DNA of 24,517 nucleotides, taken from positions 1-24,517 of IMG/VR virus record IMGVR_UViG_3300037507_000420; one strand, written 5' to 3'. Of this stretch, positions 1 through 8,192 are shown in pieces. Position 1 is the first letter of the stretch. Each line of letters opens with the position of its first letter. A model generated the notes under the pieces. The model saw only the letters and a list, made by a program, of their open reading frames with translations. It was not told where the DNA came from and made no database searches. Made by a program: the position numbers and the translations under genes. The DNA comes from a virus.

Positions 1-407
1 TATTCAAGAATAGCAAAGCCGTAGCATCAGCAAATGTGCTTATAGATGCAGCGCAAGCAGCAGTCGGAATCTTCAAGAATAGCACATCGCTACCAGAACC
101 CTTTGGTTCAATAAATAGGGGCATTCAATTAGCAGCCCTTGCAGCAACAACCGTTGCATCAATTCGTGACATTAACCGCGCCCAACCAACGGGAGGCGGC
201 TCACCGCCATCCACACCTACATCTACCCCAACCGCGCCATCACAACCACCGCAATTTAACATCGTAGGACAGGGTGGCGTGAACCAACTTGCACAGAGCA
301 TAGGAGGTCAGTTCAGCCAACCCATCCGTGCATACGTTGTGGGTGGTGATGTAACGACCTCGCAACAACTACAACGCCAAAGAGTAAGAACCGCAACATT
401 CGGATGA
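1..407 (+). CDS. Tail tape-measure protein, C-terminal fragment
   Basis: The reading frame is open from base 3 to the TGA at 405-407 and runs off the left edge, so only the last 134 residues are seen; the GTG at 36 is internal. An alanine-rich helical stretch (about residues 8-55) precedes a Pro/Ser/Thr-rich linker and a tail reading FNIVGQGGVNQLAQSIGG, then AYVVGGDVTT. I recall this ending from tape-measure proteins of Bacteroidetes siphophages. These proteins set tail length and sit inside the tail tube. The gene overlaps the protease start by four bases. Without the N-terminal part the call rests on the C-terminal signature alone. Confidence 0.7.
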   Translation, partial: FKNSKAVASANVLIDAAQAAVGIFKNSTSLPEPFGSINRGIQLAALAATTVASIRDINRAQPTGGGSPPSTPTSTPTAPSQPPQFNIVGQGGVNQLAQSIGGQFSQPIRAYVVGGDVTTSQQLQRQRVRTATFG

Positions 408-1339
408 TGAAACTAATTGAACTAATACTAGATGAATCAATGCTGCTAACTGGCATTGATGCAATCTCCCTTGTAGAATATCCTGCTATTGAGGAGGACT
501 TTATTGCCCTCAACTCACAACGGTTGGAGTTTGCCACGCAGAGCGATGAGAAGCGCATCCTTATGGGAGCAGCACTCGTACCCAACAAACCTATCTACCG
601 AGCAGAGGGGCAAGAGGAGTTCTATGTTTACTTCAGCGAAGCCACCATCCGCAAAGCAAGCGAGATGTTCTTTCAGAAGTCCAAGCAGAACAACGCTACG
701 CTTGAACACGAGGTAGGCATCAACGGACTCACGGTTGTGGAGTCTTGGATTATTGAAGATGAGGTACACGACAAGAGCAAGAAGTACGGCTTTGATTTGC
801 CCGTAGGCACTTGGATGGTATCTATGAAAGTCAACAACCCTGAGATTTGGACAAACTTTGTCAAGACAGGAAAGGTCAAAGGATTCTCTATTGAGGGGTA
901 CTTTGTGGACAAGCTAAACCTTGCTAAGCAAGAGATGGCGCATCTTGAGGAGCAGGAAGCAGCATTGATGCTTGCGCAGATTGTTGCAATCATAAAAAGA
1001 GATGGTCGTAAGAAGTCGGGAACACGCACCGAGATGGAGTCGTTCTCTGACTACCCCGATGCGGTAAAGAACAACGCCAAGCGTGGCATTGAACTAAACG
1101 AGAAGAACGGCAACAAGTGTGCAACGCCTGTCGGTAAGGTAAGGGCGCAGCAACTCGCACAGGGCAAGCCTGTAAGCGTAGAGACCATTACGCGGATGTA
1201 CTCGTACTTATCAAGAGCCGAAGAATACTACGATGAAAGCAATAGCGAAGCCTGCGGCACAATATCATTCCTGCTATGGGGCGGTCTTGCAGGTAAGCGT
1301 TGGGCAGAATCTAAACTAAAAGAACTTAACAATGTATAG
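404..1339 (+). CDS. Prohead protease (XkdF-type) with an extra C-terminal domain
   Basis: This 311-residue protein probably cleaves scaffold and capsid precursors during head maturation. Residues 50-170 match the XkdF / Peptidase S78-like pattern: GAALVPNKPIYR near 55-66, a candidate catalytic His in TLEHE (H102), and a candidate Ser in GFSIEGYF (S162). After a helical linker (172-200), residues 213-308 form a separate module (FSDYPDAVKNNAKRG to WAESKLKEL), rich in charged helices, which I recall as a stand-alone or fused domain in Bacteroidetes phages. The start ATGATG overlaps the preceding stop as ATGA. It lies directly upstream of the scaffold and capsid genes, which supports the role. 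Confidence 0.82.
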   Translation: MMKLIELILDESMLLTGIDAISLVEYPAIEEDFIALNSQRLEFATQSDEKRILMGAALVPNKPIYRAEGQEEFYVYFSEATIRKASEMFFQKSKQNNATLEHEVGINGLTVVESWIIEDEVHDKSKKYGFDLPVGTWMVSMKVNNPEIWTNFVKTGKVKGFSIEGYFVDKLNLAKQEMAHLEEQEAALMLAQIVAIIKRDGRKKSGTRTEMESFSDYPDAVKNNAKRGIELNEKNGNKCATPVGKVRAQQLAQGKPVSVETITRMYSYLSRAEEYYDESNSEACGTISFLLWGGLAGKRWAESKLKELNNV

Positions 1340-1556
1340 ACCACAAAAACTTCCCGTTGCTTCACCGAGAGGTGGCAGGCGTGGATGCTTATGCAAAGAC
1401 AACACCTACAAGTCCAACTGCTGCGATGGCACTATCCAAGCGCAAGGGATAGGCTCGTTAGTGGGTCAAGGCACAAGCGTTGTCATACTTGGCGAGGAGT
1501 GGCAGACCATCAACACGCTATGGGAGTCCACAAATACTCTATGGCAAGACCTCTAA
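1332..1556 (+). CDS. Small Cys-rich virion-region protein, function unknown
   Basis: The 74-residue product overlaps the protease gene by 8 bases. Residues 14-30 carry RGCLCKDNTYKSNCCDG, four cysteines in two pairs that look like a small metal-binding or disulfide knuckle, followed by a glycine-rich AQGIGSLVGQGT stretch and a Trp-containing tail. I recall similar short proteins beside the capsid genes of Bacteroidetes phages, but know no function. The position between protease and scaffold suggests a head-related role; this is inference. Confidence 0.6.
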   Translation: MYRPQKLPVASPRGGRRGCLCKDNTYKSNCCDGTIQAQGIGSLVGQGTSVVILGEEWQTINTLWESTNTLWQDL

Positions 1557-1596
1557 AAATGTTACAAATAATCAAAACCCCTTTAATTAGTTAGAT

Positions 1597-2175
1597 ATGA
1601 AAGCGAATAATATACTTAACCGCATCCTTGCTGAACTGTCCTCCATCCGCGAGGTTAAGTTCGAGCAAATGACACTTGAGAACGGAGCCGTTCTTGAGGC
1701 AGAATCATTTGAAGCAGGTAACGAAGTCTTTGTCGTAAGTGGCGATGACCGAGTTGCTGCTCCAGTTGGCGAACACCTACTTGAAGATGGTCGTGTACTC
1801 GTCATCACCGAAGAAGGCGTAATCGCTGAAATTAAAGAAGCATCCGCTGAAGCAGAGGTAGAAGTTGAGGTTGAGGCCGAAGCAGCTACTGAACTTGCTG
1901 ATATGCCAATGGCAGAAGAAGCCCCTGCGGTTGTTGCAATCATTGAGAGAGTTCTCGAAGAAATTGCAATGATGCGCGAGGAGATGAAAGGAATGCGTGA
2001 GGAGATGGGCGGTTACGCCAAGAAGGAGGAGATGGCTGCGGTTAAAGCAGAACTATCTGCCGCACCTGCTGCGAAAGCCATCAAGCACAACCCCGAAACA
2101 AAGCAAGTCCAAAAGATGAGTACCAACCGCCCCCAAAAGACGATTGACCGAGTCCTTGCACGAATCAACAAATAA
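1597..2175 (+). CDS. Capsid scaffolding protein (putative)
   Basis: The 192-residue protein is very acidic in the middle: about residues 78-105 are almost only Glu, Ala and Val. The N-terminal part (20-75) resembles a small beta domain (LENGAVLEAESFEAGNEVF, later LLEDGRVLVITEEG). Residues 112-150 form a Met/Glu/Lys-rich coiled coil and the C-terminus is basic. Acidic helical proteins placed between prohead protease and major capsid gene usually act as the internal scaffold. The ATG at 1597 follows a 40-base AT-rich gap; the capsid gene starts 9 bases after its stop. Confidence 0.68.
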   Translation: MKANNILNRILAELSSIREVKFEQMTLENGAVLEAESFEAGNEVFVVSGDDRVAAPVGEHLLEDGRVLVITEEGVIAEIKEASAEAEVEVEVEAEAATELADMPMAEEAPAVVAIIERVLEEIAMMREEMKGMREEMGGYAKKEEMAAVKAELSAAPAAKAIKHNPETKQVQKMSTNRPQKTIDRVLARINK

Positions 2176-2184
2176 TAAATAAAA

Positions 2185-3111
2185 ATGCCCACAACTACTT
2201 CAATCACTACAAACTACGCAGGTATTTTTGCGCAGAAGTATATCTCTGCTGCGCTTCTTTCTGCTAACACTTTGGACAAAGGACTCATTGAGATTCTTCC
2301 AAACGTAAACTACAAAACCACCTTGCAGAAGGTGAACACCAACGACATCGTAAAAGATGGCACGTGCGACTTTGATGCAACTTCTACCTTGACTTTGACC
2401 GACCGCGTTCTTGCCGTTGAGCCTTTTCAGGTAAACTTGCAGCTTTGCAAGAAAGACTACTACTCATCTTGGATTGGTGGTCAGATGGGAGTCTCCGCTT
2501 ACGATAGCATTCCTGCTTCTTTCGCTGACTTCCTTATCGCTCACGTTGCTTCAAAGACTGCCCAAAAGATTGAGCAGAACATTTGGAACGGAAACGCTGC
2601 AAGTGCAGGTGAGTTTAGCGGATTCCTTTCTTTGATGACTGCTGACTCTGATGTTATTGACGTAACCGCTACCACCGTGACTGCTGCAAACGTAATCACC
2701 GAGCTTGGTAAAGTTGTAGATGCTATCCCTTCTGCCCTTTACGGCAAAGAGGACTTGACCATCTACGTTCCACAGAACGTTGCAAAGGCTTATGTCCGCG
2801 CTCTTGGTGGATTTGGAACTTCGGGTCTTGGAGCAAATGGTGTTGACAATCAAGGCACAATGTGGTACGGCAACGGAGACTTGTACTTTGATGGCATCCG
2901 CGTTGCTATGGCAAACGGTCTTCCTTCTAACAAGATGGTTGCTGCTGAAGCTTCAAACCTATTTTTCGGCTGCGGTTTGGCTGATGAGAGAAACGAAGTG
3001 CGTGTCCTCGATATGTCCGACCTTGACGGAAGTGCCAATATTCGCGTAATCCTTCGCTTCTTCGCAGGAGTTCAGTACGGAATCGGAGCTGACTGTGTGC
3101 TGTACAGTTAA
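2185..3111 (+). CDS. Major capsid protein (HK97 fold)
   Basis: The 308-residue protein forms the icosahedral shell. The sequence fits an HK97-type capsid protein without an N-terminal delta domain, matching the separate scaffold gene. Features are an N-terminal arm (residues 1-60), KDYYSSWIGGQMG as a likely long helix start (about 90-102), the P-domain-like helix ASFADFLIAHVASKTAQKIEQ, LTIYVPQNVAKAYVRAL (192-208) and the C-terminal RVILRFFAGVQYGIG. A strong intrinsic terminator follows directly, as expected for a very highly expressed gene. The family call is from overall pattern and position. Confidence 0.87.
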   Translation: MPTTTSITTNYAGIFAQKYISAALLSANTLDKGLIEILPNVNYKTTLQKVNTNDIVKDGTCDFDATSTLTLTDRVLAVEPFQVNLQLCKKDYYSSWIGGQMGVSAYDSIPASFADFLIAHVASKTAQKIEQNIWNGNAASAGEFSGFLSLMTADSDVIDVTATTVTAANVITELGKVVDAIPSALYGKEDLTIYVPQNVAKAYVRALGGFGTSGLGANGVDNQGTMWYGNGDLYFDGIRVAMANGLPSNKMVAAEASNLFFGCGLADERNEVRVLDMSDLDGSANIRVILRFFAGVQYGIGADCVLYS

Positions 3112-3129
3112 TCCAAGTTAACATAAATC

Positions 3130-3166
3130 AAGAGGGGGCTTGGGCTATGTCCTCGCCCTCTTTTTT
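3130..3166 (+). terminator. Rho-independent terminator after the major capsid gene
   Basis: AAGAGGG (3130-3136) pairs with CCCTCTT (3156-3162) and the 3' arm runs into six T residues (3161-3166). The 19-base loop is long, but the GC-rich stem plus T-tract fits an intrinsic terminator. It would separate capsid from tail-tube transcription or set their ratio. Confidence 0.75.
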
Positions 3167-3189
3167 AATTCCAATAAAACAAAAAAACA

Positions 3190-3738
3190 ATGGCTTGTGA
3201 TTTAACTAAAGGCAGGGCAGTACCCTGTAAAGACGTAGTAGGTGGCATCCGTGCCGTGTACTTTGTAGATTATGGTGACTTGGGTACTATTACCCTCACC
3301 AACGATGAGGTAACCAACATTAGTGGTACTTTCTCTGCTTACCAATACTTGGTAAAAGGCAATAGCTCTTTTGAGCAAACCTTTAACTCAAGCCGTGATA
3401 ATGGCACAACCTTCTTCACGCAGACTTTGAATTTGACGTTGACCAAACTTACGAAGGAGGACAACAAAGAATTGAAGTTGCTTGCTTATGGCCGCCCTTA
3501 CGTTATCGTACAAGACTACAACGGCAACGCATTCCTTATGGGTATGAACAACGGTGCTGAAGTAACGGGTGGAACGATTGTAACTGGTGCGGCAATGGGT
3601 GACCTATCGGGTTACACTTTGACAATGGAAGGGCAAGAGACAATGCCTGCCAACTTCATCGCAGGTGCTACTACTGCCAATCCATTCGCAGGACTTGCAG
3701 GTGCAACTGACACGATTGTTGTGGGTTCAAACTCGTAA
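3190..3738 (+). CDS. Major tail tube protein (putative)
   Basis: The 182-residue protein probably polymerises into the tail tube. It begins MACDLTKGRAVPCKDVVGGI and continues with alternating beta-strand patterns (AVYFVDYGDLGTITLT, FFTQTLNLTLTKL, YVIVQDYNGNAFLMG, TGGTIVTGAAMGDLSGYTLTMEG), as expected for a tube-fold beta sandwich. I recall very similar proteins as tube proteins of Bacteroidetes siphophages. The two flanking terminators make it a separate highly expressed unit. Cys3 and Cys13 near the N-terminus are notable. No experimental support is visible here. Confidence 0.72.
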   Translation: MACDLTKGRAVPCKDVVGGIRAVYFVDYGDLGTITLTNDEVTNISGTFSAYQYLVKGNSSFEQTFNSSRDNGTTFFTQTLNLTLTKLTKEDNKELKLLAYGRPYVIVQDYNGNAFLMGMNNGAEVTGGTIVTGAAMGDLSGYTLTMEGQETMPANFIAGATTANPFAGLAGATDTIVVGSNS

Positions 3739-3761
3739 CCTACCGCAAGGCAGAATAGTTG

Positions 3762-3788
3762 AAGGGGCGCAAGCCCCTTTTCTATTTT
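3762..3788 (+). terminator. Rho-independent terminator after the tail tube gene
   Basis: AAGGGGC (3762-3768) and GCCCCTT (3773-3779) form a perfect 7-bp stem closed by a GCAA (GNRA) tetraloop, followed by a T-rich tail to 3788. It is one of the clearest terminators in the window. Confidence 0.85.
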
Positions 3789-3823
3789 CAAACAAATCGG
3801 AATTAAAAGGTTATTTATTTAAG

Positions 3824-4159
3824 ATGCATATTCTTCAAGTATCAGCCTCGCCACAAGCAATAGTAATCATACCTCGCACATTCCCTGCGAGCGTTACGAT
3901 TGCGCTGATTGATGAATCAACAAACACCACCGCAACACCTGCGGTTACTGCTGCCTCTGCGAATGGTTTTATGACCCTCACAGGCACGTTCGTACTTGTC
4001 AATAATAGATTCTATGGGTTGAAGGTATTCGCATCGGGAAATCTAATATATCGAGATAGGGTATTCGTAACTTCGCAAACAGACTACGAGAAATTTACGG
4101 TGAACGAAAACGTCTACACCGAAGAAACAAGCTACAACAATGAGTACATCATCATCTAA
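3824..4159 (+). CDS. Small beta-rich virion protein, probably tail or head-tail
   Basis: The 111-residue product starts at ATG 3824, just after the terminator and an AAAGGTTATTTA leader. Short hydrophobic strands (AIVIIPRTFPASVTIALI, GFMTLTGTFVLVNNRFYGLKVF, LIYRDRVFV) suggest an immunoglobulin-like sandwich. The C-terminus YNNEYIII overlaps the portal start by 20 bases. I recall similar proteins following tube genes in Bacteroidetes phages. A longer frame beginning at 3665 would overlap the tube gene and run through the terminator hairpin, so I reject it. Function is unknown. Confidence 0.68.
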   Translation: MHILQVSASPQAIVIIPRTFPASVTIALIDESTNTTATPAVTAASANGFMTLTGTFVLVNNRFYGLKVFASGNLIYRDRVFVTSQTDYEKFTVNENVYTEETSYNNEYIII

Positions 4160-5903
4160 AGTCCACGTTGTGAACTTCAGTTCCTACACCACACCTGTTG
4201 TTAAAGAGGTGCAGGGCAAGGACTATGTAGAATACGGAAATAACAACGACTACTTCGGCTACCTAATTGACCGATACAACGGCTCACCTACCAATAACGC
4301 CATCCTCAACTCTTTGATGGATATGACCTTTGGTAAGGGCTTGGATGCAACGGACTCTGCCAAGAAGCCGAGCGAGTACGCAGCGATGCGTGGCTTGTTC
4401 ACGAAAGCCTGCTTGCAGAAGGTCGTAGCCGACTATGTGATGATGGGGCAATGTGCATTTCAAGTGGTGTACTCCGCAGACCACAATATGATTGTAGAGG
4501 TTCAGCACATCCCAGTAGAGACGTTGAGAGCTGCAAGGTGCAACGAAGACGGAGAGATTGAGGCGTACTACTACGCAAAGGATTGGAACGATGTAAAGAA
4601 CAGAAAAGAGACTGCGGTACGCATCCCTGCATTTGGCACAAGCCGTGAGGGATTGGAGATATTGTACATCAAGCCATACCGAGCAGGATTCTACTACTAC
4701 TCCCCCGTTGACTATCAAGGTGGACTTCCATACGCAGAACTTGAGGAGGAGATTGCCAACTACCACATCAACAACATTCAGAACGGCCTTTCGCCTTCTA
4801 TGCTTATCAACTTCAACAACGGAGTACCGAGTGAAGAAGAACGCAGAACCATAGAGCAGCAGATTGCAACGAAGTTTAGCGGTAGTTCAAACTCTGGTAA
4901 GTTTATCCTTGCGTTCAACGATAACAAAGACCTTGCTGCAACGGTTGACCCTGTTCAGTTATCGGATGCCGCAGAGCAGTACCAATTCTTGAGTGCTGAA
5001 GCCACGCAGAAGATAATGGTGTCGCATCGTATCGTAAGCCCTATGCTATTGGGTATTAAAGACAATTCGGGACTCGGCAACAACGCTGATGAACTAAAGA
5101 CCGCATCTACGCTTTTGGATAACCTTGTAATCCGACCTAAGCAGGAGATTATCATTGACGGCATAGATATGATTCTTGCGTACAACGACATCAGCCTAAA
5201 CTTGTACTTCAAGACCCTTCAGCCTTTGGAGTTTACGGAAGACGTAGTTACGCCTATGGATATGGAGACCCGTGAGGAGGAGACTGGCGTTAAATTGTCA
5301 AGCCAAGAGCCGAGCGATGAGATGTTTGAGGAGGCGTTTGCTGCTTTAGAAGAAGTAGGCGAGGTCGTGAATATGGATGAGTGGGAGCTTGTAGATGAAA
5401 GACCCGTTGACTACGATGCGGAGCAGGCATTAAGCAAGTACGCATTCGCATCAACAGGCAGCGCATTCCCTAACGCCAAGAGCAGCCAAGACGGAGTTAC
5501 TGAAGAAGGCAAGAGGTACAAGGTTCGTTATGCTTATGCTCCCGAATCTACAAAGACCAATAGCCGTGAGTTCTGCAAGAAGATGGTAGCATCTGGCAAG
5601 GTCTACCGCAAGGAGGATGTGCTTCGTATGGGAGGCCAAGCGGTAAACGCAGGTTTCGGTGTAGAGGGAGCAGCAACCTATTCAATATGGTTATACAAGG
5701 GCGGTGCAAGGTGTCATCACTTTTGGATGCGTAAGACGTACTTGGCAAAAGGCGAAGGCGTAACTCCCGATGTAGGCAACCCTAACGCAGAGGTGAGTGT
5801 AAACAAGGCAAAGAAGGAGGGCGTGGTACTTGAGACCAATCCTACAAACGTAGCAAAGCGACCTGTTGATATGCCCAATCAAGGATTTGTAAACCCACGA
5901 TAA
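4140..5903 (+). CDS. Portal protein with a fused C-terminal domain
   Basis: The 587-residue protein forms the dodecameric DNA-entry ring. Residues 30-60 (YGNNNDYFGYLIDRYNGSPT), 85-110 (FTKACLQKVVADYVMMGQCA), the hinge at 175-200 and the stem/crown helices (AELEEEIANYHINNIQNG; LSAEATQKIMVSHRIVSPMLLG near 284-305) fit a SPP1/HK97-type portal. From about 435 a second module begins, with REFCKKMVASGKVYRKED, GFGVEGAATYSIWLYKGG and CHHFW, a Cys/His pattern that may bind metal. I recall this module on portals and minor head proteins of Bacteroidetes phages. The gene lies after the capsid and tube genes, not after the terminase, which is unusual. Confidence 0.85.
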   Translation: MSTSSSKVHVVNFSSYTTPVVKEVQGKDYVEYGNNNDYFGYLIDRYNGSPTNNAILNSLMDMTFGKGLDATDSAKKPSEYAAMRGLFTKACLQKVVADYVMMGQCAFQVVYSADHNMIVEVQHIPVETLRAARCNEDGEIEAYYYAKDWNDVKNRKETAVRIPAFGTSREGLEILYIKPYRAGFYYYSPVDYQGGLPYAELEEEIANYHINNIQNGLSPSMLINFNNGVPSEEERRTIEQQIATKFSGSSNSGKFILAFNDNKDLAATVDPVQLSDAAEQYQFLSAEATQKIMVSHRIVSPMLLGIKDNSGLGNNADELKTASTLLDNLVIRPKQEIIIDGIDMILAYNDISLNLYFKTLQPLEFTEDVVTPMDMETREEETGVKLSSQEPSDEMFEEAFAALEEVGEVVNMDEWELVDERPVDYDAEQALSKYAFASTGSAFPNAKSSQDGVTEEGKRYKVRYAYAPESTKTNSREFCKKMVASGKVYRKEDVLRMGGQAVNAGFGVEGAATYSIWLYKGGARCHHFWMRKTYLAKGEGVTPDVGNPNAEVSVNKAKKEGVVLETNPTNVAKRPVDMPNQGFVNPR

Positions 5904-5906
5904 GAT

Positions 5907-6407
5907 ATGGCAACGGCATTATTTATTAAAAGAGAGGACTTGGTTCGCAACACCGCAATAGGCGGTAACGTGGACACGGACAAGTTTATCCAGTTCATCA
6001 AGATTGCACAGGAGATACACATCCAAAACTACACAGGCACAAAGTTGTATGACAAGATAAGCGATGACATCATTGCAGGAACTCTTGCCAACCCTTACTT
6101 GGCGTTGGTCAACGACTACTTGCAGCCGATGCTTATCCATTGGGCGATGGTGGAATACTTGCCTTTTGCTGCTTATACCATCGGCAACGGTGGGGTGTTC
6201 AAGCACAACTCCGAGAATAGCACTACCGCTGAAAAGATTGAGGTTGACTATTTGGTAGGCAAGGCTCGTGACTTGGCGCAGTACTACACGGACAGGTTCA
6301 TCACTTATATGAGCTACAACCAAGCGTCATTCCCTCAATATAATTCAAACAATAATGCAGATGTCTACCCCGACACCGATGCGAACTTTGCATCGTGGGT
6401 TCTCTAA
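5907..6407 (+). CDS. Head-tail connector / adaptor protein (DUF6712-like)
   Basis: The 166-residue all-helical protein begins MATALFIKREDLVRNTAIGGNVD and contains FIQFIKIAQEIHIQNYTGTKLYDKI, LVNDYLQPMLIHWAMVEYLP and a final helix ending in YYTDRFITYM. This arrangement resembles the short helical adaptors that bind under the portal; I assign it to the DUF6712-type group from memory. It starts four bases after the portal stop, consistent with a head-completion role. Confidence 0.68.
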   Translation: MATALFIKREDLVRNTAIGGNVDTDKFIQFIKIAQEIHIQNYTGTKLYDKISDDIIAGTLANPYLALVNDYLQPMLIHWAMVEYLPFAAYTIGNGGVFKHNSENSTTAEKIEVDYLVGKARDLAQYYTDRFITYMSYNQASFPQYNSNNNADVYPDTDANFASWVL

Positions 6408-6477
6408 AAAGACTTACGAGCCGAAGAAGAGCAATATCATCAAGTTAAAGAGTTATTTAAAAGACAATGGCAAATAA
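6361..6477 (+). CDS. Possible 38-residue basic microprotein
   Basis: An ATG at 6361 opens a frame of 38 codons (MSTPTPMRTLHRGFSKKTYE onward) that overlaps the connector gene by 47 bases and the next gene by 11. The product is strongly basic (Lys/Arg in SKKTYEPKKSNIIKLKSYLK). It fills an otherwise non-coding 59-base gap, which argues mildly for a real gene. No function recognised. Confidence 0.42.
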   Translation: MSTPTPMRTLHRGFSKKTYEPKKSNIIKLKSYLKDNGK

Positions 6478-6685
6478 TATCAACTGGGGTGAAGTATATT
6501 GCTCATCTTATTTTGGCGATGAGGATTACAACACACGCACCTTAACGGGTGATGGTGTGCCTGCTTGCTTTGATAATGCCTTTACTTATGCTGAGAAATA
6601 TTCTATTCGTGTGTTGGCAGATGGCGGAACGGTAGAGTCCTTTGCCTGCTTGGTAGATGCAATTGACAGACTAAACTACAACTGA
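6467..6685 (+). CDS. Conserved small tail-region protein, function unknown
   Basis: The 72-residue protein starts MANNINWGEVYCSSYFGDED and ends ADGGTVESFACLVDAIDRLNYN. The INWGxxYCSSYFG opening and the C-terminal helix are, from memory, typical of short proteins before fibre genes in Bacteroidetes phages. The fibre gene starts at GTG 6688, three bases after its stop codon begins the spacer, so they are probably co-translated. The role in the virion is unknown. Confidence 0.62.
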   Translation: MANNINWGEVYCSSYFGDEDYNTRTLTGDGVPACFDNAFTYAEKYSIRVLADGGTVESFACLVDAIDRLNYN

Positions 6686-6687
6686 TT

Positions 6688-8181
6688 GTGAGCGATTTTG
6701 ATGACGCAAGTCTTGTACTGATTCCTTCGGGATACAAGAATGGCAAGGTGTATTCTGTCAAGCCGACCGATGGTACTGGGGACTTAACCTTCACCCGTGC
6801 CTCAAGCGCCACCCGAGTGGCAAGTGACGGGCTTATTGAAAAGGTGCGGACTAATTTGTTGCTCAATAGTGCAACATTTGTAACGCAAACAGTGACCGTA
6901 ACTGGGAACACGCATACAATATCATTTACTGGTACGGGAACTATTGTAATTACTGGTACTGGTTCTGGAACATTAGTTGGAACGGGCGCAGCAAACCGAG
7001 TGAGTTTGTCATTTACGGCAACCGCAGGGGCATTGATTTTAACGGGTACTGGAACTGTTACGCTTGCCCAACTTGAAACGGGTGATATAGCAACAGACTA
7101 CATCCCCACCACCACCGCAGCGGTAAGCGTTGGCCCCGTTAGCGGTTTACCCCGTTTGGACTACCTCAATAGCACTTGTGGAAAACTTCTCTTGGAGCCG
7201 CAGCGTAGCAACTTGGCTACATACTCCGAGCAGTTCAACAATGCTGCTTGGTCAACGCAGGAAATAAATGTTACGGCTAACGCAGCGATAGCGCCCGATG
7301 GAACGCAGTCAGCGGATAATATCGTGCCAACTGCGGTAACTGGAACCCACCAAATTTTTAGCGCTGCTTTAGTTTCCTCATCGCAATGCGCAATGAGTGT
7401 TTTTGCAAAAGCAAACGGGTACTCCACGTTCCAGATGCTTGATAGGGCAAGCGGTTCAAATGGCGCTGTATTTAATTTAGCAAACGGGACCGTTACAAAC
7501 GCAGGAAGTGGAACAGGTACAATTACCGCAATGGGGAACGGATGGTACCGATGCACTGCCGTTGCAACCACTACGGGCGTTCGTTTTTACGTTCCAACCT
7601 CAGCAAGTAATTTTACTGGCGATGGTACAAGTGGTGTTCTTTTATGGGGCTGCCAAATGGAAGCTGGAGCCTACGCCACCTCGTACATCCCCACGCTTGG
7701 GGCATCAGTTACAAGGGTTGCGGATGCTGCTACAAAGACGGGGATAAGCTCTTTGATTGGGCAGACTGAGGGGACTATTTTCGCAGAGGTTGACTTTGAT
7801 GCTGCAATAAATACCGAAGGCTATATTTTTAGAATTGATGTATCTTCTTTTAACGATACTGTCTACGTTAGTCGTGGTGGTGATAAAATTTTAACTGGTG
7901 GTCTTCGTGCTGGTGGCAGCAATATTGTGCAATTGCAAAAGACTGCGTTCAACGGTGTAAATAAATTGGCCTTTGCTTACAAGAGTGGAAGCTTTGCACT
8001 TTATGTCAACGGAACGCAGGTCGCAACAAGTGCAGCAACCTACACCAATGGAATCACCTACGATGATATTCGCATAGGTGGTTTTAGTGCTACTACTTCA
8101 AATATGTCGGGAGGCATCTCTCAGATGCTTTTATTTAAGACCCGTTTAACCAACGCCCAACTTGCCGAACTAACCGCATAA
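6688..8181 (+). CDS. Tail fibre / receptor-binding protein with tandem carbohydrate-binding-like modules and a LamG-like end
   Basis: The 497-residue protein starts at GTG 6688. An N-terminal segment (SVKPTDGTGDLTFTRASSATRV, broken by nothing obvious) is followed by two beta-sandwich modules. The first (about 56-138) is short and Gly/Thr-rich and ends QLETGDIATDYIPTT; the second (about 175-335) has the common phage pattern RSNLATYSEQFNNAAW, GNGWYRC, GDGTSGVLLWGCQMEAG and SYIPT. Residues 350-497 (GTIFAEVDFDA, FALYVNGTQV, DIRIGGF, LLFKTRLTNAQLAEL) resemble a concanavalin/LamG lectin domain. It probably binds host surface glycans. Confidence 0.75.
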   Translation: MSDFDDASLVLIPSGYKNGKVYSVKPTDGTGDLTFTRASSATRVASDGLIEKVRTNLLLNSATFVTQTVTVTGNTHTISFTGTGTIVITGTGSGTLVGTGAANRVSLSFTATAGALILTGTGTVTLAQLETGDIATDYIPTTTAAVSVGPVSGLPRLDYLNSTCGKLLLEPQRSNLATYSEQFNNAAWSTQEINVTANAAIAPDGTQSADNIVPTAVTGTHQIFSAALVSSSQCAMSVFAKANGYSTFQMLDRASGSNGAVFNLANGTVTNAGSGTGTITAMGNGWYRCTAVATTTGVRFYVPTSASNFTGDGTSGVLLWGCQMEAGAYATSYIPTLGASVTRVADAATKTGISSLIGQTEGTIFAEVDFDAAINTEGYIFRIDVSSFNDTVYVSRGGDKILTGGLRAGGSNIVQLQKTAFNGVNKLAFAYKSGSFALYVNGTQVATSAATYTNGITYDDIRIGGFSATTSNMSGGISQMLLFKTRLTNAQLAELTA

Positions 8182-8192
8182 TTCAACACACG

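Noticed and set aside
1385-1594. Second + strand frame overlapping the Cys-rich small gene
   Set aside because: Almost fully inside 1332-1556 in another frame, with no recognisable pattern; the Cys-rich frame fits a remembered family.
5835-5841. ACCAATC inside the portal gene
   Set aside because: Lies within coding sequence and far from any start codon; expected by chance for a 7-mer in 24 kb.
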